Virus record (IMG/VR): IMGVR_UViG_3300025159_001077
Span: 1 to 20,255 of that record
Origin: a virus
Length of the DNA stretch: 20,255 bases
Direction: 5' to 3' (one strand)
The notes beneath the pieces were generated by a model. The model searched no databases. It saw only the letters and a list, made by a program, of their open reading frames with translations, and was not told the origin of the DNA. Position 1 is the first letter of the stretch, and each line of letters begins with the position of its first letter. Positions 1-7,316 of the stretch are shown piece by piece. Both the position numbers and the translations under genes were made by a program.

Positions 1-21
1 GAATCCAGTTCCAGCAGTTGA
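1..21 (+). CDS. 3' end of an upstream gene, possibly another Ser-rich protein (partial)
   Basis: Frame 1 reads Glu followed by five Ser codons (TCC AGT TCC AGC AGT) and then TGA at 19-21. This matches the Ser-rich ends of other genes in this window. The other two forward frames also stay open for a short way (stops at 31-33 and 47-49), so the assignment rests on the resemblance alone. If frame 1 is right, the stop codon overlaps the -35 element of the next promoter. Confidence 0.3.
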   Translation, partial: ESSSSS

Positions 22-47
22 CAGAGCCGGGCTAAGCAATCTAGAAT
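18..47 (+). promoter_or_regulatory. sigma70-type promoter (TTGACA-18-TAGAAT)
   Basis: A perfect -35 hexamer TTGACA lies at 18-23 and a 5/6 -10 hexamer TAGAAT at 42-47, with an 18-base spacer. The predicted start of transcription is near 54. It is the best promoter match I see in the window and it precedes the first complete structural gene. The initiated RNA would run into the hairpin at 94-145 after only about 40 bases, so the promoter may drive a short RNA or an attenuated leader. Seen by eye only. Confidence 0.55.
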
Positions 48-93
48 GAATGGCAGAGTAGAGGAACGCGGGTAAAAAGGCGATTGTCCCAAT

Positions 94-145
94 AGCCCCG
101 TCTCGAGATGACATATCCATGTCGTCTTTTGAGGCGGGGCTTTTT
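94..145 (+). terminator. intrinsic terminator with long two-part stem
   Basis: The outer stem pairs 94-104 (AGCCCCGTCTC) with 131-141 (GAGGCGGGGCT) through one G.U wobble. The inner stem pairs AGATGACAT with ATGTCGTCT, again with one wobble. TTTTT follows at 141-145. This is a strong Rho-independent terminator shape. It lies between the promoter at 18-47 and the start codon at 170, so it either ends the upstream transcript, ends a short RNA of about 90 bases, or acts as an attenuator. A small alternative hairpin at 79-97 (GGC-g-ATTG, loop TCC, CAAT-a-GCC) would compete for the first bases of the terminator stem. Confidence 0.8.
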
Positions 146-169
146 CGTTGGTGCGGAGCGAAGAATCAT

Positions 170-1252
170 ATGGCGACGCTGATGACTTTCGGCATCAGGC
201 AGGCCCCTGCCGCGACGACGTCCAGAACGATCGCCATCTGGAACAAGACGACTGAGCCATTTGACCTCATCACGTCCCAGGCAATAAGTGTATCTGCGAC
301 TGAATTTGCAATTCGTCTGCCAGACAACATTCCTATCCTCGTGACGCTAACAGATGTTGCTGGGCAGAACCAGTATGTAAGCAGATGCCATACTGACACC
401 ATCGCGCCAGCGATCGACGTCTTCTCCGGCAGGCTCTGTGTGCTCTGGTATGACGAGGAGACGACAAGCTCAACAGCGTCCAGTTCTACATCCTCGTCTT
501 CGACAGCCGCAGCCGAGACATCACAATCTAGCAGCTCGTCGCTTTCATCTTCTTCGTCGAGCAGCCTCTCGAGTTCGTCGTCGACTTCGACATCGTCTAC
601 GTCAGTATCCACACCGTCTTCTTCGTCTTCATCTTCCACGTCTTCGTCTTCCACGAGTAGCAGCGTATCGACAAGTTCCGAGAGCTGCGAAACCGAGCCT
701 TCAGCCAGTTCGCAAAGTTCGTCCTCGAGTACCTCATCATCGTCGACAAGTTCTCTGAGCAGCAGTTCGCAGAGCAGTAAATCGTCTTCTTCCTCATCCT
801 CGACTTCTTCGGTGTCGTCTTCTTCCTCTTCATCGTCTTCAACTTCCTCTTCGAGTACGGTGGCCAGCGTTACTAGCAGCTCGTCGTCGCAGTCTTCATC
901 TTCATCATCTTCGAGCTCCACGTCATCCACGGTGGCAGGAGAAACTAGCAGCTCATCATCGCAGAGTTCTTCATCTTCCTCTTCGACTTCATCTTCGTCC
1001 TCTTCCTCGCAGAGTTCTTCCTCATCGAGTAGCCAGTCTTCGAGTTCGTCGTCGTCTTCCTCGACATCGTCTACTAGCACGGCTGGTATGACGACGAGCA
1101 GTACTGCTGGAGAGACGACTTCGCAATCCCTGAGTTCGTCTAGCTCCTCATCTACTTCATCGACTTCGTCTACCGTTGAATCGCTGACGACATCGAGCAG
1201 CACATCGTCCAGTACGCAGCCCGAGATGACTTCAAGCACTCAGAGCGACTAA
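170..1252 (+). CDS. virion-associated protein with long Ser/Thr-rich tail
   Basis: A protein of 360 residues. Residues 1 to about 97 form a hydrophobic, probably beta-rich domain that I do not recognise. The rest is almost pure Ser/Thr, ending in PEMTSSTQSD with no distal domain. I chose ATG 170 because GGAG at 155-158 sits 11 bases upstream, and because the in-frame ATG at 119 lies in the loop of the terminator hairpin, which makes it an unlikely start. The tail carries repeats such as SSTVASVTSS and SSTAGETTSQ that recur in the later Ser-rich proteins. Ser codons of all six types are mixed, so the protein sequence rather than the DNA repeat is what is kept. The role is probably as a surface decoration or fibre. 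Function is inferred only from context and from the likeness to the Ser-linked proteins downstream. Confidence 0.7.
   Translation: MATLMTFGIRQAPAATTSRTIAIWNKTTEPFDLITSQAISVSATEFAIRLPDNIPILVTLTDVAGQNQYVSRCHTDTIAPAIDVFSGRLCVLWYDEETTSSTASSSTSSSSTAAAETSQSSSSSLSSSSSSSLSSSSSTSTSSTSVSTPSSSSSSSTSSSSTSSSVSTSSESCETEPSASSQSSSSSTSSSSTSSLSSSSQSSKSSSSSSSTSSVSSSSSSSSSTSSSSTVASVTSSSSSQSSSSSSSSSTSSTVAGETSSSSSQSSSSSSSTSSSSSSSQSSSSSSSQSSSSSSSSSTSSTSTAGMTTSSTAGETTSQSLSSSSSSSTSSTSSTVESLTTSSSTSSSTQPEMTSSTQSD
464..1249 (+). repeat. Ser/Thr-rich low-complexity tract 1
   Basis: About 260 residues of Ser and Thr with scattered Gln, Glu, Val, Ala and Gly. It contains several SST[VA][AG]x[TV]-type motifs. It forms the C-terminal tail of the gene that starts at 170. 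Confidence 0.9.
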
Positions 1253-1262
1253 GGAACACAAC

Positions 1263-1685
1263 GTGGCAACAGCACAACAGCCAGTCACGAAACTGCCGCA
1301 AAGGCGCAAGCCTAAAGCGCCGAGTGTTGACGGCGGTAAGTCAGTCGTTATCCCCAAGAAGACGCCTGGCAAATCCTATTTCAGCATTGACGTTGAGCAT
1401 GCGCTGCAATGGATAGCGTGGGTTGACAAGCCGGAACATTGCTACAGCTTCGATGGGTATTGGGAACTTGTCAATGCACGGATCAAGCAACTGGGATTCC
1501 GTCCGGACAAGAGTGTACTCAAGGCTCTTCCGGAGGTTGTCGGTTCCCCATCGTTCAACACAGGTGCCTTGGGGGCTTGGATTTCTTCTGCCGACGCCGA
1601 TCAGATCGATGCGTTGCAGAAAGTATACGCAGCTATGCGGTTGCGATACCGACATGCTAATTGGTTGAAACGCAAGAGAGGCTGA
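1263..1685 (+). CDS. small basic hypothetical phage protein
   Basis: A protein of 140 residues starting at GTG 1263. A Shine-Dalgarno AAGGA at 1251-1255 overlaps the stop codon of the previous gene and sits 7 bases before the GTG, so translation is likely coupled. Residues 1-33 are basic and Pro-rich (PQRRKPKAP, PKKTPGK), probably disordered. The rest looks like a compact domain with aromatic residues, and the C-terminus is again basic (NWLKRKRG). I do not recognise the family. Its place just before the prohead protease and major capsid genes suggests a head or scaffold-associated role, but that is context only. It ends one base before the next start codon. Confidence 0.7.
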   Translation: MATAQQPVTKLPQRRKPKAPSVDGGKSVVIPKKTPGKSYFSIDVEHALQWIAWVDKPEHCYSFDGYWELVNARIKQLGFRPDKSVLKALPEVVGSPSFNTGALGAWISSADADQIDALQKVYAAMRLRYRHANWLKRKRG

Positions 1686-1686
1686 T

Positions 1687-4600
1687 ATGCCGAAGCCAAA
1701 ACCAGGTCAATCTCAAGACGACTTCGTGGCCATGTGTGTGCCGATGGTGCTTGATGAAGGTACGGCAAAAGACCAGGACCAAGCCGTGGCTATATGCAAT
1801 TCAATGTATGAAGAGCACGGCAAGCAGGCTCATGCGATGGGGCCAGGTGACGACGAATCTGAGTCCGACTGGATGGGGCGATGTGTATCGGAGATGGAGT
1901 CCGAAGGCAAAGACAAGGATGAGGCACAGTCTGCTTGCGAGACGATGTGGCAGCACCATCAGGAACGATCTGCCATGGTTCCAAGCCGGAAAGAAGAATT
2001 GCATGTCAACGAAGGAGAGAGCCAGTCTGAGTTTATCGATCGATGCGTCGCCAAACAGGACGGCATGGACGAAAGCGAAGCTCGGGCTGCTTGCCAGAAG
2101 ATATGGGAGCACCGCAACCAATCGGAGCAAAGGCCTGAAGCTTCAATGCACGAATCATTTGTCGCCAGGATAAAGGGCCGTCGCAATTCCATATCTCGTT
2201 TTGGATACGGTATCACGACGGCAGAGCCATACGTCCGTGCTTTGCTGCAAATGGAAGAGTCTGGTTGCTCGACGGGCCGCACTTGCTCCGTTGAATCACT
2301 TCTCAAGGAGGCTCAATCACGTCTCTGTTGTTCAACGCCCCATATGACCCTAGAGAGTATCGCGACAGCCAAAGACCTTTTTTTAGGGCGGCTGGACGGC
2401 ATCGGCGTCTCTGGCCTTGAGCCTCCCCCCAAGACGCTGATGCTGCTCCGCCACGTAGTCACGACTGACAAGCAGGACCGAGACGGCGACGTACTGGAGA
2501 CTGCTGGGTTCGAGTTGGACCCAGCGGCACCGCTGTTGTGGCAGCACCAGCCGTTTCTGCCGATCGGCAAGGTGCTGCGAGAGGTGGAGCACACGGCACA
2601 CAAGCTGACGGTGATCTCGGCACTACTGGACATGAACGAGTTGACACATGATGCGGCAGTGCTGTTTGAGGCAGACGCACTGCGGTTTAGCCATGGTTTC
2701 CGCGTCCTGGACTACGATGCCATGATGGACGAGAAAGGCGCGGAGACTGGCTCATTCCGGATCAAGAGAGCCGAGGGCCTTGAAGTCTCTGGCGTAAGCG
2801 TGCCGAGCAATACCGATGCTGTGGTGGAGTTGTGGAGCCGCGGCAAGTTCGAGTCAGACGTCGTGCGCTCGTACGCCAAGCATTACGCGAGCAAGCGGCC
2901 TGTGCAGGTGCGAGGTATCGACATCAGGACGAAGCATGTGCAGCCGTTCAACATGAAGAAGATACAGTCGGAGTTTCACCCTGAGCACCAGCGAGCATAT
3001 GCAGCTGTACCAGTGCACGACTGGGCATCGCAATGGTTGGAGTGCGAAGTCAAGGACTTGTACATTACCAGCACGTTCGCGCCATATTTCGCGATGGGAA
3101 ACTTCCTGTCTGCCATGAAGATAGCGATGGACTCGGCCAATCTTCGCGACACGAGGAACCTGGATGACTACGGCCACGATTGGCCGATCAAACGAGAAAC
3201 AGTGCAGTTGAACTCCAAGAAGTCTGACACCTTCATTGTGAATGGCTTTCAATTCTGGACTTGTGACAATCATAAGTGTTGCCTCGACTTGCAGAGATAT
3301 CACGACGGATTGGAAATCAGACGCTACGACGTGGACGACCGCGGCGTTAAGTTCTTTGAGGATTGCTGGGAGTGGGTGCGCGAGAACAATTACCTCAAGG
3401 GCGAGGCATTCCGACTGGGCGGCGGGTTTATTGAACGCAAAGGCCAGTCGCTAGACGAAATCTTTTTGGTTGACGGCAACAAGATCGCACTCAAACGCGC
3501 TGTCAAGTTGGCCAGCAGCGGAACCCAATTCGCCAGCCGAGGCATGATCTTTCTTGGGCCTCCAGGCACTGGCAAGACACTCTCGGCCAGGGCATTGCTT
3601 AACAACACGGATGCTACATTCATCTGGGTCAGTGCTAAGGATATGTATGGCGCCTCGAGCATCAGCATGGCGTTCAAGATTGCAGGTGAGCTCGCGCCGT
3701 CGATTATCTGCTTCGAGGACATTGATTCGTTCTTCAGTGATTATGCTTTCGATCTGCTGAAGACGGAGCTTGATGGACTCGACAAACGCACCGGTGTTTT
3801 GACGCTCCTCACTACGAACTATCCAGCCATGCTTCCCGAGACTTTGATCGACAGGCCAGGCAGGTTCCACGACGTGCTGCAATTCGACTTGCCGGACGAG
3901 CATTGCAGACGGGACATGTTCCGTGTGTGGTCTGCCTCTGCATCCAACAATCTCATTGAGGACATGGTGAAGCGGACAGCTGGGTTCAGCGGCGCCCACA
4001 TCAAGGACCTCTGTTCGTTCGCGGACGTGCTGAGGCGCGACGACGACATGCAGATCGATGAAGCGCTCGAGAAGGCCTACGGAAAAGTCTCTGAGCAGCG
4101 ACGTCTGGTGAGAGGCCTGTCGTCGCAGCAAAGAATGCGGCGAGACTATTCCAAAATGGACATCGCTGTGTCAGTATTGGAGAAGATTTGTCCTGCCTGT
4201 GCCAAGAGGGCCAGGGCCAAAGGGTTCAAGTCTGTCAAGCTCGACAAAGCTGTGAGTGCAGAGATGGTTGCCGGGCTATGTGACGCAGTTGGTAGCGATC
4301 CTGGATTTTTCAGCAACTGCATGGAATTCGACTTCGGCGAGTTCGAGGGGGAGATCGGGAGCAAAGAGGGCTTTTGCAATTGGCTGCATGAGACGTGCGG
4401 TTTCGGATACCCAGGGGAACACGAATCAGCCGTTGTGCGGATCAAAGCCGGCCGCGTGATATCGCAGAAGAACATGGACCTGCTGGGTGAAGTGCGAGCT
4501 GACTTGGAGGAGCTTTCTGGCATGGAAATGGCGAGAGCTGCCAAGGCTTTGTGTGAACGATGCGCGAGCAAAGTGCAGAGCGTAATTGAATCGGCAAAGC

Positions 4601-4866
4601 CGGCGGAAGAGCCGGAAGGCAAGAGCGTCTGTATGGGCCACGTCCACATGACAGTAGACGACATGGAGCCGCTCATTACCGATGTGATCAAGAAAGAGGT
4701 TGCTGCTAAGCAACCCGATCTAACCGATGTGGTCAACTTCGTCCTTGGTGCAAGTCAAGACGATCTGGCCCGCGTTAAACATACGTTGGACTTGGTGGTC
4801 GACCTCACGGCGTACAACGCCGCTGCGGAAGAGTACCGGGCCTTCGAAAGATCGATTGATTTGTAA
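1687..4866 (+). CDS. Cys-repeat / HK97-type prohead protease / AAA+ ATPase fusion
   Basis: A 1059-residue protein; HK97-type prohead proteases alone are usually around 200-250 residues. AGAGAGG at 1675-1681 precedes the ATG. Residues 9-143 carry three Cys repeats. Residues about 245-385 resemble the prohead protease (peptidase U35/S78): LWQHQPFLPIGKV holds the likely catalytic His287, FSHGF is at 334-338, and EVSGVSVPSN at 366-375 has the likely catalytic Ser368. Residues about 450-600 are an unrecognised region leading into an AAA+ module: Walker A GPPGTGKT 624-631, Walker B IICFEDID 673-680 with the Glu-Asp order seen in BCS1-type ATPases, sensor 1 LTTNYP 708-713, arginines in DRPGRFHD 722-729, and TAGFSGAHIKDLC 764-776. 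The C-terminal 230 residues contain CPAC (835-838), FCNWLHETC (896-904) and CERC (956-959). The protease would cleave the capsid protein's N-terminal arm during maturation. ATP-driven unfolding or threading of substrate is my inference. No internal stop interrupts the fusion. Confidence 0.85.
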   Translation: MPKPKPGQSQDDFVAMCVPMVLDEGTAKDQDQAVAICNSMYEEHGKQAHAMGPGDDESESDWMGRCVSEMESEGKDKDEAQSACETMWQHHQERSAMVPSRKEELHVNEGESQSEFIDRCVAKQDGMDESEARAACQKIWEHRNQSEQRPEASMHESFVARIKGRRNSISRFGYGITTAEPYVRALLQMEESGCSTGRTCSVESLLKEAQSRLCCSTPHMTLESIATAKDLFLGRLDGIGVSGLEPPPKTLMLLRHVVTTDKQDRDGDVLETAGFELDPAAPLLWQHQPFLPIGKVLREVEHTAHKLTVISALLDMNELTHDAAVLFEADALRFSHGFRVLDYDAMMDEKGAETGSFRIKRAEGLEVSGVSVPSNTDAVVELWSRGKFESDVVRSYAKHYASKRPVQVRGIDIRTKHVQPFNMKKIQSEFHPEHQRAYAAVPVHDWASQWLECEVKDLYITSTFAPYFAMGNFLSAMKIAMDSANLRDTRNLDDYGHDWPIKRETVQLNSKKSDTFIVNGFQFWTCDNHKCCLDLQRYHDGLEIRRYDVDDRGVKFFEDCWEWVRENNYLKGEAFRLGGGFIERKGQSLDEIFLVDGNKIALKRAVKLASSGTQFASRGMIFLGPPGTGKTLSARALLNNTDATFIWVSAKDMYGASSISMAFKIAGELAPSIICFEDIDSFFSDYAFDLLKTELDGLDKRTGVLTLLTTNYPAMLPETLIDRPGRFHDVLQFDLPDEHCRRDMFRVWSASASNNLIEDMVKRTAGFSGAHIKDLCSFADVLRRDDDMQIDEALEKAYGKVSEQRRLVRGLSSQQRMRRDYSKMDIAVSVLEKICPACAKRARAKGFKSVKLDKAVSAEMVAGLCDAVGSDPGFFSNCMEFDFGEFEGEIGSKEGFCNWLHETCGFGYPGEHESAVVRIKAGRVISQKNMDLLGEVRADLEELSGMEMARAAKALCERCASKVQSVIESAKPAEEPEGKSVCMGHVHMTVDDMEPLITDVIKKEVAAKQPDLTDVVNFVLGASQDDLARVKHTLDLVVDLTAYNAAAEEYRAFERSIDL
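1711..2115 (+). repeat. three tandem Cys-pair repeats in the protease N-terminus
   Basis: Residues 9-44, 58-91 and 112-143 share the pattern S-x-[SD]-[DE]-[FW]-x3-C-V, an acidic middle, then [DE]-x-A-x-x-x-C-x3-[WY]-[EQ]-[EH]-H. Each copy has two Cys about 20 to 25 residues apart. From memory, a similar single F-x3-C...C-x3-W unit occurs in phage prohead or capsid-region proteins. Three copies in a row point to local duplication. Confidence 0.7.
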
Positions 4867-4884
4867 CCAATAGGAGTAGTTTAT

Positions 4885-6483
4885 ATGTTGAAACTGACCG
4901 ACAATTTGAAGTCTTGGCTTCGTCAAAACAAGGGCGTAGCTGAGGATGCAGATGATGCTAGTTACACCAAAGCTGTGGCAGAAGGGATTTGCGACGGTAG
5001 CATCACGCCTCAGCAGGTCACTGAGCTAACCAAGGACCCGGACGCCGACAAGGCCAGTGTACTTACCAAGACGTTGACGTCTATGCAGGATGCCATGGCG
5101 GCAATGGCCAACCAAGTTGCGACGCTGTCAAAGCCAGCGGATCAGAAGGCCAGACCGACAAGCAATGTCACGACGAGCATGATCGTGAGTGCGGACCCTG
5201 TCACTGGCGGTGAGCCGAATATCCGCCACATCACGGCGGACAAGCAGTACTCGACGACCAAGACGGCTTTGACGTTTCCGCTCAAGGAAGCCAACGGACG
5301 AAGTCACCCGAAGGCCAACCAGCGAGTCATGGATATTGGCCGATACATTGATGAACCGAGCGAGTTGGATCGTGCCGTGAATGGGGCCTATGGGAAGATG
5401 ATGATCTTCGGACCGCTCATTGCCAGAGGCATCATGCCGAAGTCAATCATTACTGATCACGACAAAGAGTTGATCCAATATGCGGCGAGGAACATGAATT
5501 GGATCGGCTGCATCCGCGAGGTCGGCGATGACGAGCTTTACGGCGGCAAGGATGTCTACAACCGTCGACTCACCGAGTGGGAAGTTAAGCAGGTGCTAGA
5601 CGAGAGCGGCGCCAGCCAAGGTTTGGAGATCGTGCCAATCGTATTCGACGACTCGATCTTAACTCAGCCATTGCTCCACTCAGAACTTTATCCTCGTGTC
5701 GAGGTGGTGAACATTCCTCGGGGACGCCGGATTGAAGGTGGGGTCGTCGCGAATCCTACGATCACTTGGGCGGATACCGAGGCAACGCAGGTTCCACTCG
5801 TGACGACGACTGCGTTCGTGGGAGCGTTCGACACCAACATCCATGTCGTGCAAAGTGCGATCCTGCTTGGATTGGACTTCCTGTCTGACACGCCGATCGC
5901 ATTTGGCGACTTGCTGACACGGAATTACGGAGAAGTGCTGCTGCACGACCTTGACCGCGTGATCGCGGTTGGCAACGGCACGACGGAGCCTGATGGCGTG
6001 TACAACGCCAGCGGCTCGACGAATGTCACTGTCGATGCAGGTTCGTGGACGACAGGCAAGCTGATGGAGCTGATGTTTGGCGTGCCCAAGGAGTACAGGA
6101 CAGGAGACAGAAACCGAATTTGTTATGCCGCCAATGAGACTACTTACCGCCGGATTCGGCAAATTGCCACTGGCGTCACTGGTGACGATCGATTCCTGTT
6201 TGGCAACGACGTCGAGACCTACACGCTTCTTGGCCACCCATTTTTGATCCAGGGTGACTTTGGTAATGCACAGGCAGTGTTCTGCAACTTTGCGCATTAT
6301 CGCATGTACAAGAGGCTTGGGCTGCAGATCAAGTCGACTACCGAGGGCCAGACGCTCGTACGGAACAACCATATGCTCGTGTGTGCACGTGCGAGGTACG
6401 GCGGCCAGTTGGCACAGCCTGCTATTGGTGGAACACCTTCTACTGGCATGTACGTGGCCCATACGGCCAACGGGCAAGTGTAG
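4885..6483 (+). CDS. major capsid protein, HK97 fold
   Basis: A 532-residue protein with Shine-Dalgarno AGGAG at 4872-4876, 8 bases before ATG 4885. Residues 1 to about 95 are charged and helical, with a short coiled-coil-like stretch (LTKTLTSMQDAMAAMANQ), consistent with a scaffolding delta domain removed by the protease. The capsid body follows. HK97-fold hallmarks are the turn GNGTTEPDGVYNASG at 363-377, the preceding FGDLLTRNYGEVLLHDLDRV helix, and the late HPFLIQGDFGNAQAVFCNF segment at 451-469. It sits directly after the maturation protease, as in HK97. A GC-rich hairpin just after the stop may protect or terminate the capsid mRNA. The family call is confident; the cleavage point (probably between residues 85 and 110) is a guess. 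Confidence 0.9.
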   Translation: MLKLTDNLKSWLRQNKGVAEDADDASYTKAVAEGICDGSITPQQVTELTKDPDADKASVLTKTLTSMQDAMAAMANQVATLSKPADQKARPTSNVTTSMIVSADPVTGGEPNIRHITADKQYSTTKTALTFPLKEANGRSHPKANQRVMDIGRYIDEPSELDRAVNGAYGKMMIFGPLIARGIMPKSIITDHDKELIQYAARNMNWIGCIREVGDDELYGGKDVYNRRLTEWEVKQVLDESGASQGLEIVPIVFDDSILTQPLLHSELYPRVEVVNIPRGRRIEGGVVANPTITWADTEATQVPLVTTTAFVGAFDTNIHVVQSAILLGLDFLSDTPIAFGDLLTRNYGEVLLHDLDRVIAVGNGTTEPDGVYNASGSTNVTVDAGSWTTGKLMELMFGVPKEYRTGDRNRICYAANETTYRRIRQIATGVTGDDRFLFGNDVETYTLLGHPFLIQGDFGNAQAVFCNFAHYRMYKRLGLQIKSTTEGQTLVRNNHMLVCARARYGGQLAQPAIGGTPSTGMYVAHTANGQV

Positions 6484-6505
6484 TTTCTCACCTGTCGTAG
6501 CTTAT

Positions 6506-6535
6506 GCGGCGGGCCCGCTTCGGCCGGCCTGCCGC
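6506..6535 (+). terminator. C(UUCG)G hairpin after the capsid gene
   Basis: A 13-bp stem pairs 6506-6518 with 6523-6535, with one G.U wobble and one C-C mismatch. It is closed by the very stable C(UUCG)G tetraloop at 6518-6523. Only GAATTTG follows, not a clean U-run, so it may be a leaky terminator or an mRNA-stabilising 3' structure for the highly expressed capsid message. Confidence 0.6.
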
Positions 6536-6578
6536 GAATTTGTCCGAGCAATGAAATCTTTATCGTGGAGACCAGAAG

Positions 6579-7199
6579 ATGTCCGAGCAAACAGCGGTGG
6601 CGGCACCCACCAAGACGAAAGTCAATGTGCCAGAGTTTGAGATTGAGTTCGGCGACGACAGCAGCAATACCATCAGAGTGACAACGCTGGGGTTGAGCTT
6701 CCGCGGAAAGTGGTCCAGATACAAGCTTGACGGCAATGAAGTATCGCTCAGTGGTGTCATGACCATGATGCCGGACGTCCCTGGCTTGCACATGCGAGTC
6801 GTCCAGAAGGAGTCCAAGGTTGTCGTGACTGATCCGCTGGAGAAGAATCCTCAGCTATGCAGGCAGATCAGCCATATCCTTTCGCAAAAGATCGTCGGAT
6901 TCGATCGAGAAATAACACACGTGAATCCAACAACGACGGTCTTGGATGAGGATCGATTCAAGACCCTGCTGTACGAGCTGCGTGGTGCCATGCACTCGCC
7001 GCAGCCAACCTTTGAGGTTGTGTCTGGCCAGTTCCCGAGTGAGGAGCAGATTGATTCTCTTCCGGGGCGGGAACTGAATGACGTCGGCAACGACAGCAAG
7101 CGTAAGGCTAAATACAAAGATGACGCTGAGCCGTGGGTTGCGATTCTGGAGGCTATGCGGCAAAGCGGGGCGCTGCGAATGATGACCGGAGCTAATTAA
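6579..7199 (+). CDS. hypothetical protein between capsid and neck genes
   Basis: A 206-residue protein. GGAG at 6567-6570 lies 8 bases before ATG 6579. The N-terminal 15 residues are Ala/Thr/Lys-rich and likely flexible. A beta-rich stretch follows (VNVPEFEIEFGDDSSNTIRV, GLSFRGKWSRYKLDG), then a helical C-terminal half ending in EPWVAILEAMRQSGALRMM. I do not recognise it. Its place after the capsid gene and before the head-tail adaptor is where decoration or other head proteins are often found, but no motif supports a specific role. It is bracketed by hairpins at 6506-6535 and 7254-7298, so its transcript level may differ from its neighbours. Confidence 0.75.
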   Translation: MSEQTAVAAPTKTKVNVPEFEIEFGDDSSNTIRVTTLGLSFRGKWSRYKLDGNEVSLSGVMTMMPDVPGLHMRVVQKESKVVVTDPLEKNPQLCRQISHILSQKIVGFDREITHVNPTTTVLDEDRFKTLLYELRGAMHSPQPTFEVVSGQFPSEEQIDSLPGRELNDVGNDSKRKAKYKDDAEPWVAILEAMRQSGALRMMTGAN

Positions 7200-7253
7200 C
7201 GAGTGAGGAACAAGAAGCGGCACGTAGGATAACTGGGCGAAATGCTCGGACGG

Positions 7254-7298
7254 GGGCCGGCGTGCCAGGTTTGTTGTGACCTACACCCGGCCCTTTTT
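7254..7298 (+). terminator. strong intrinsic terminator
   Basis: The outer stem GGGCCGG (7254-7260) pairs perfectly with CCGGCCC (7287-7293). Inner pairs GTG/CAC and AGGT/ACCT continue it, with small bulges, and TTTTT follows at 7294-7298. It separates the capsid cluster from the neck and tail cluster. An open frame that could start at 7242 would begin upstream of this stem and read through it; the better start of the next gene is at 7317. Confidence 0.85.
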
Positions 7299-7316
7299 GA
7301 TATAGAGGAGGCAGCA

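Noticed and set aside
1-23. 3' end of a tRNA (GAATCC resembling a T-arm)
   Set aside because: The following bases do not give a convincing acceptor strand with CCA, and the 5' part is outside the window. A Ser-rich gene end explains the sequence as well.
119-169. Start codon at 119 for the first Ser-rich gene
   Set aside because: This ATG lies in the loop of the terminator hairpin and has no ribosome site. ATG 170 has GGAG at a reasonable distance.
166-1239. Long antisense frame rich in Glu and Asp
   Set aside because: The reverse complement of Ser codons (TCN, AGY) gives GAN-type codons in one frame, so an acidic open frame is an automatic shadow of a Ser/Thr tract. The same explains antisense frames at 12715-13491, 16210-17148 and 17884-18135.
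7271-7306. Promoter after the terminator (TTGTGA ... GATATA)
   Set aside because: The hexamers match poorly and the spacing of 19 to 21 bases is too long. It also overlaps the terminator stem.
7242-7316. Start codon at 7242 for the DnaJ-type zinc-finger gene
   Set aside because: It would place the terminator stem inside the coding region. ATG 7317 has AGAGGAGG 5 bases upstream.
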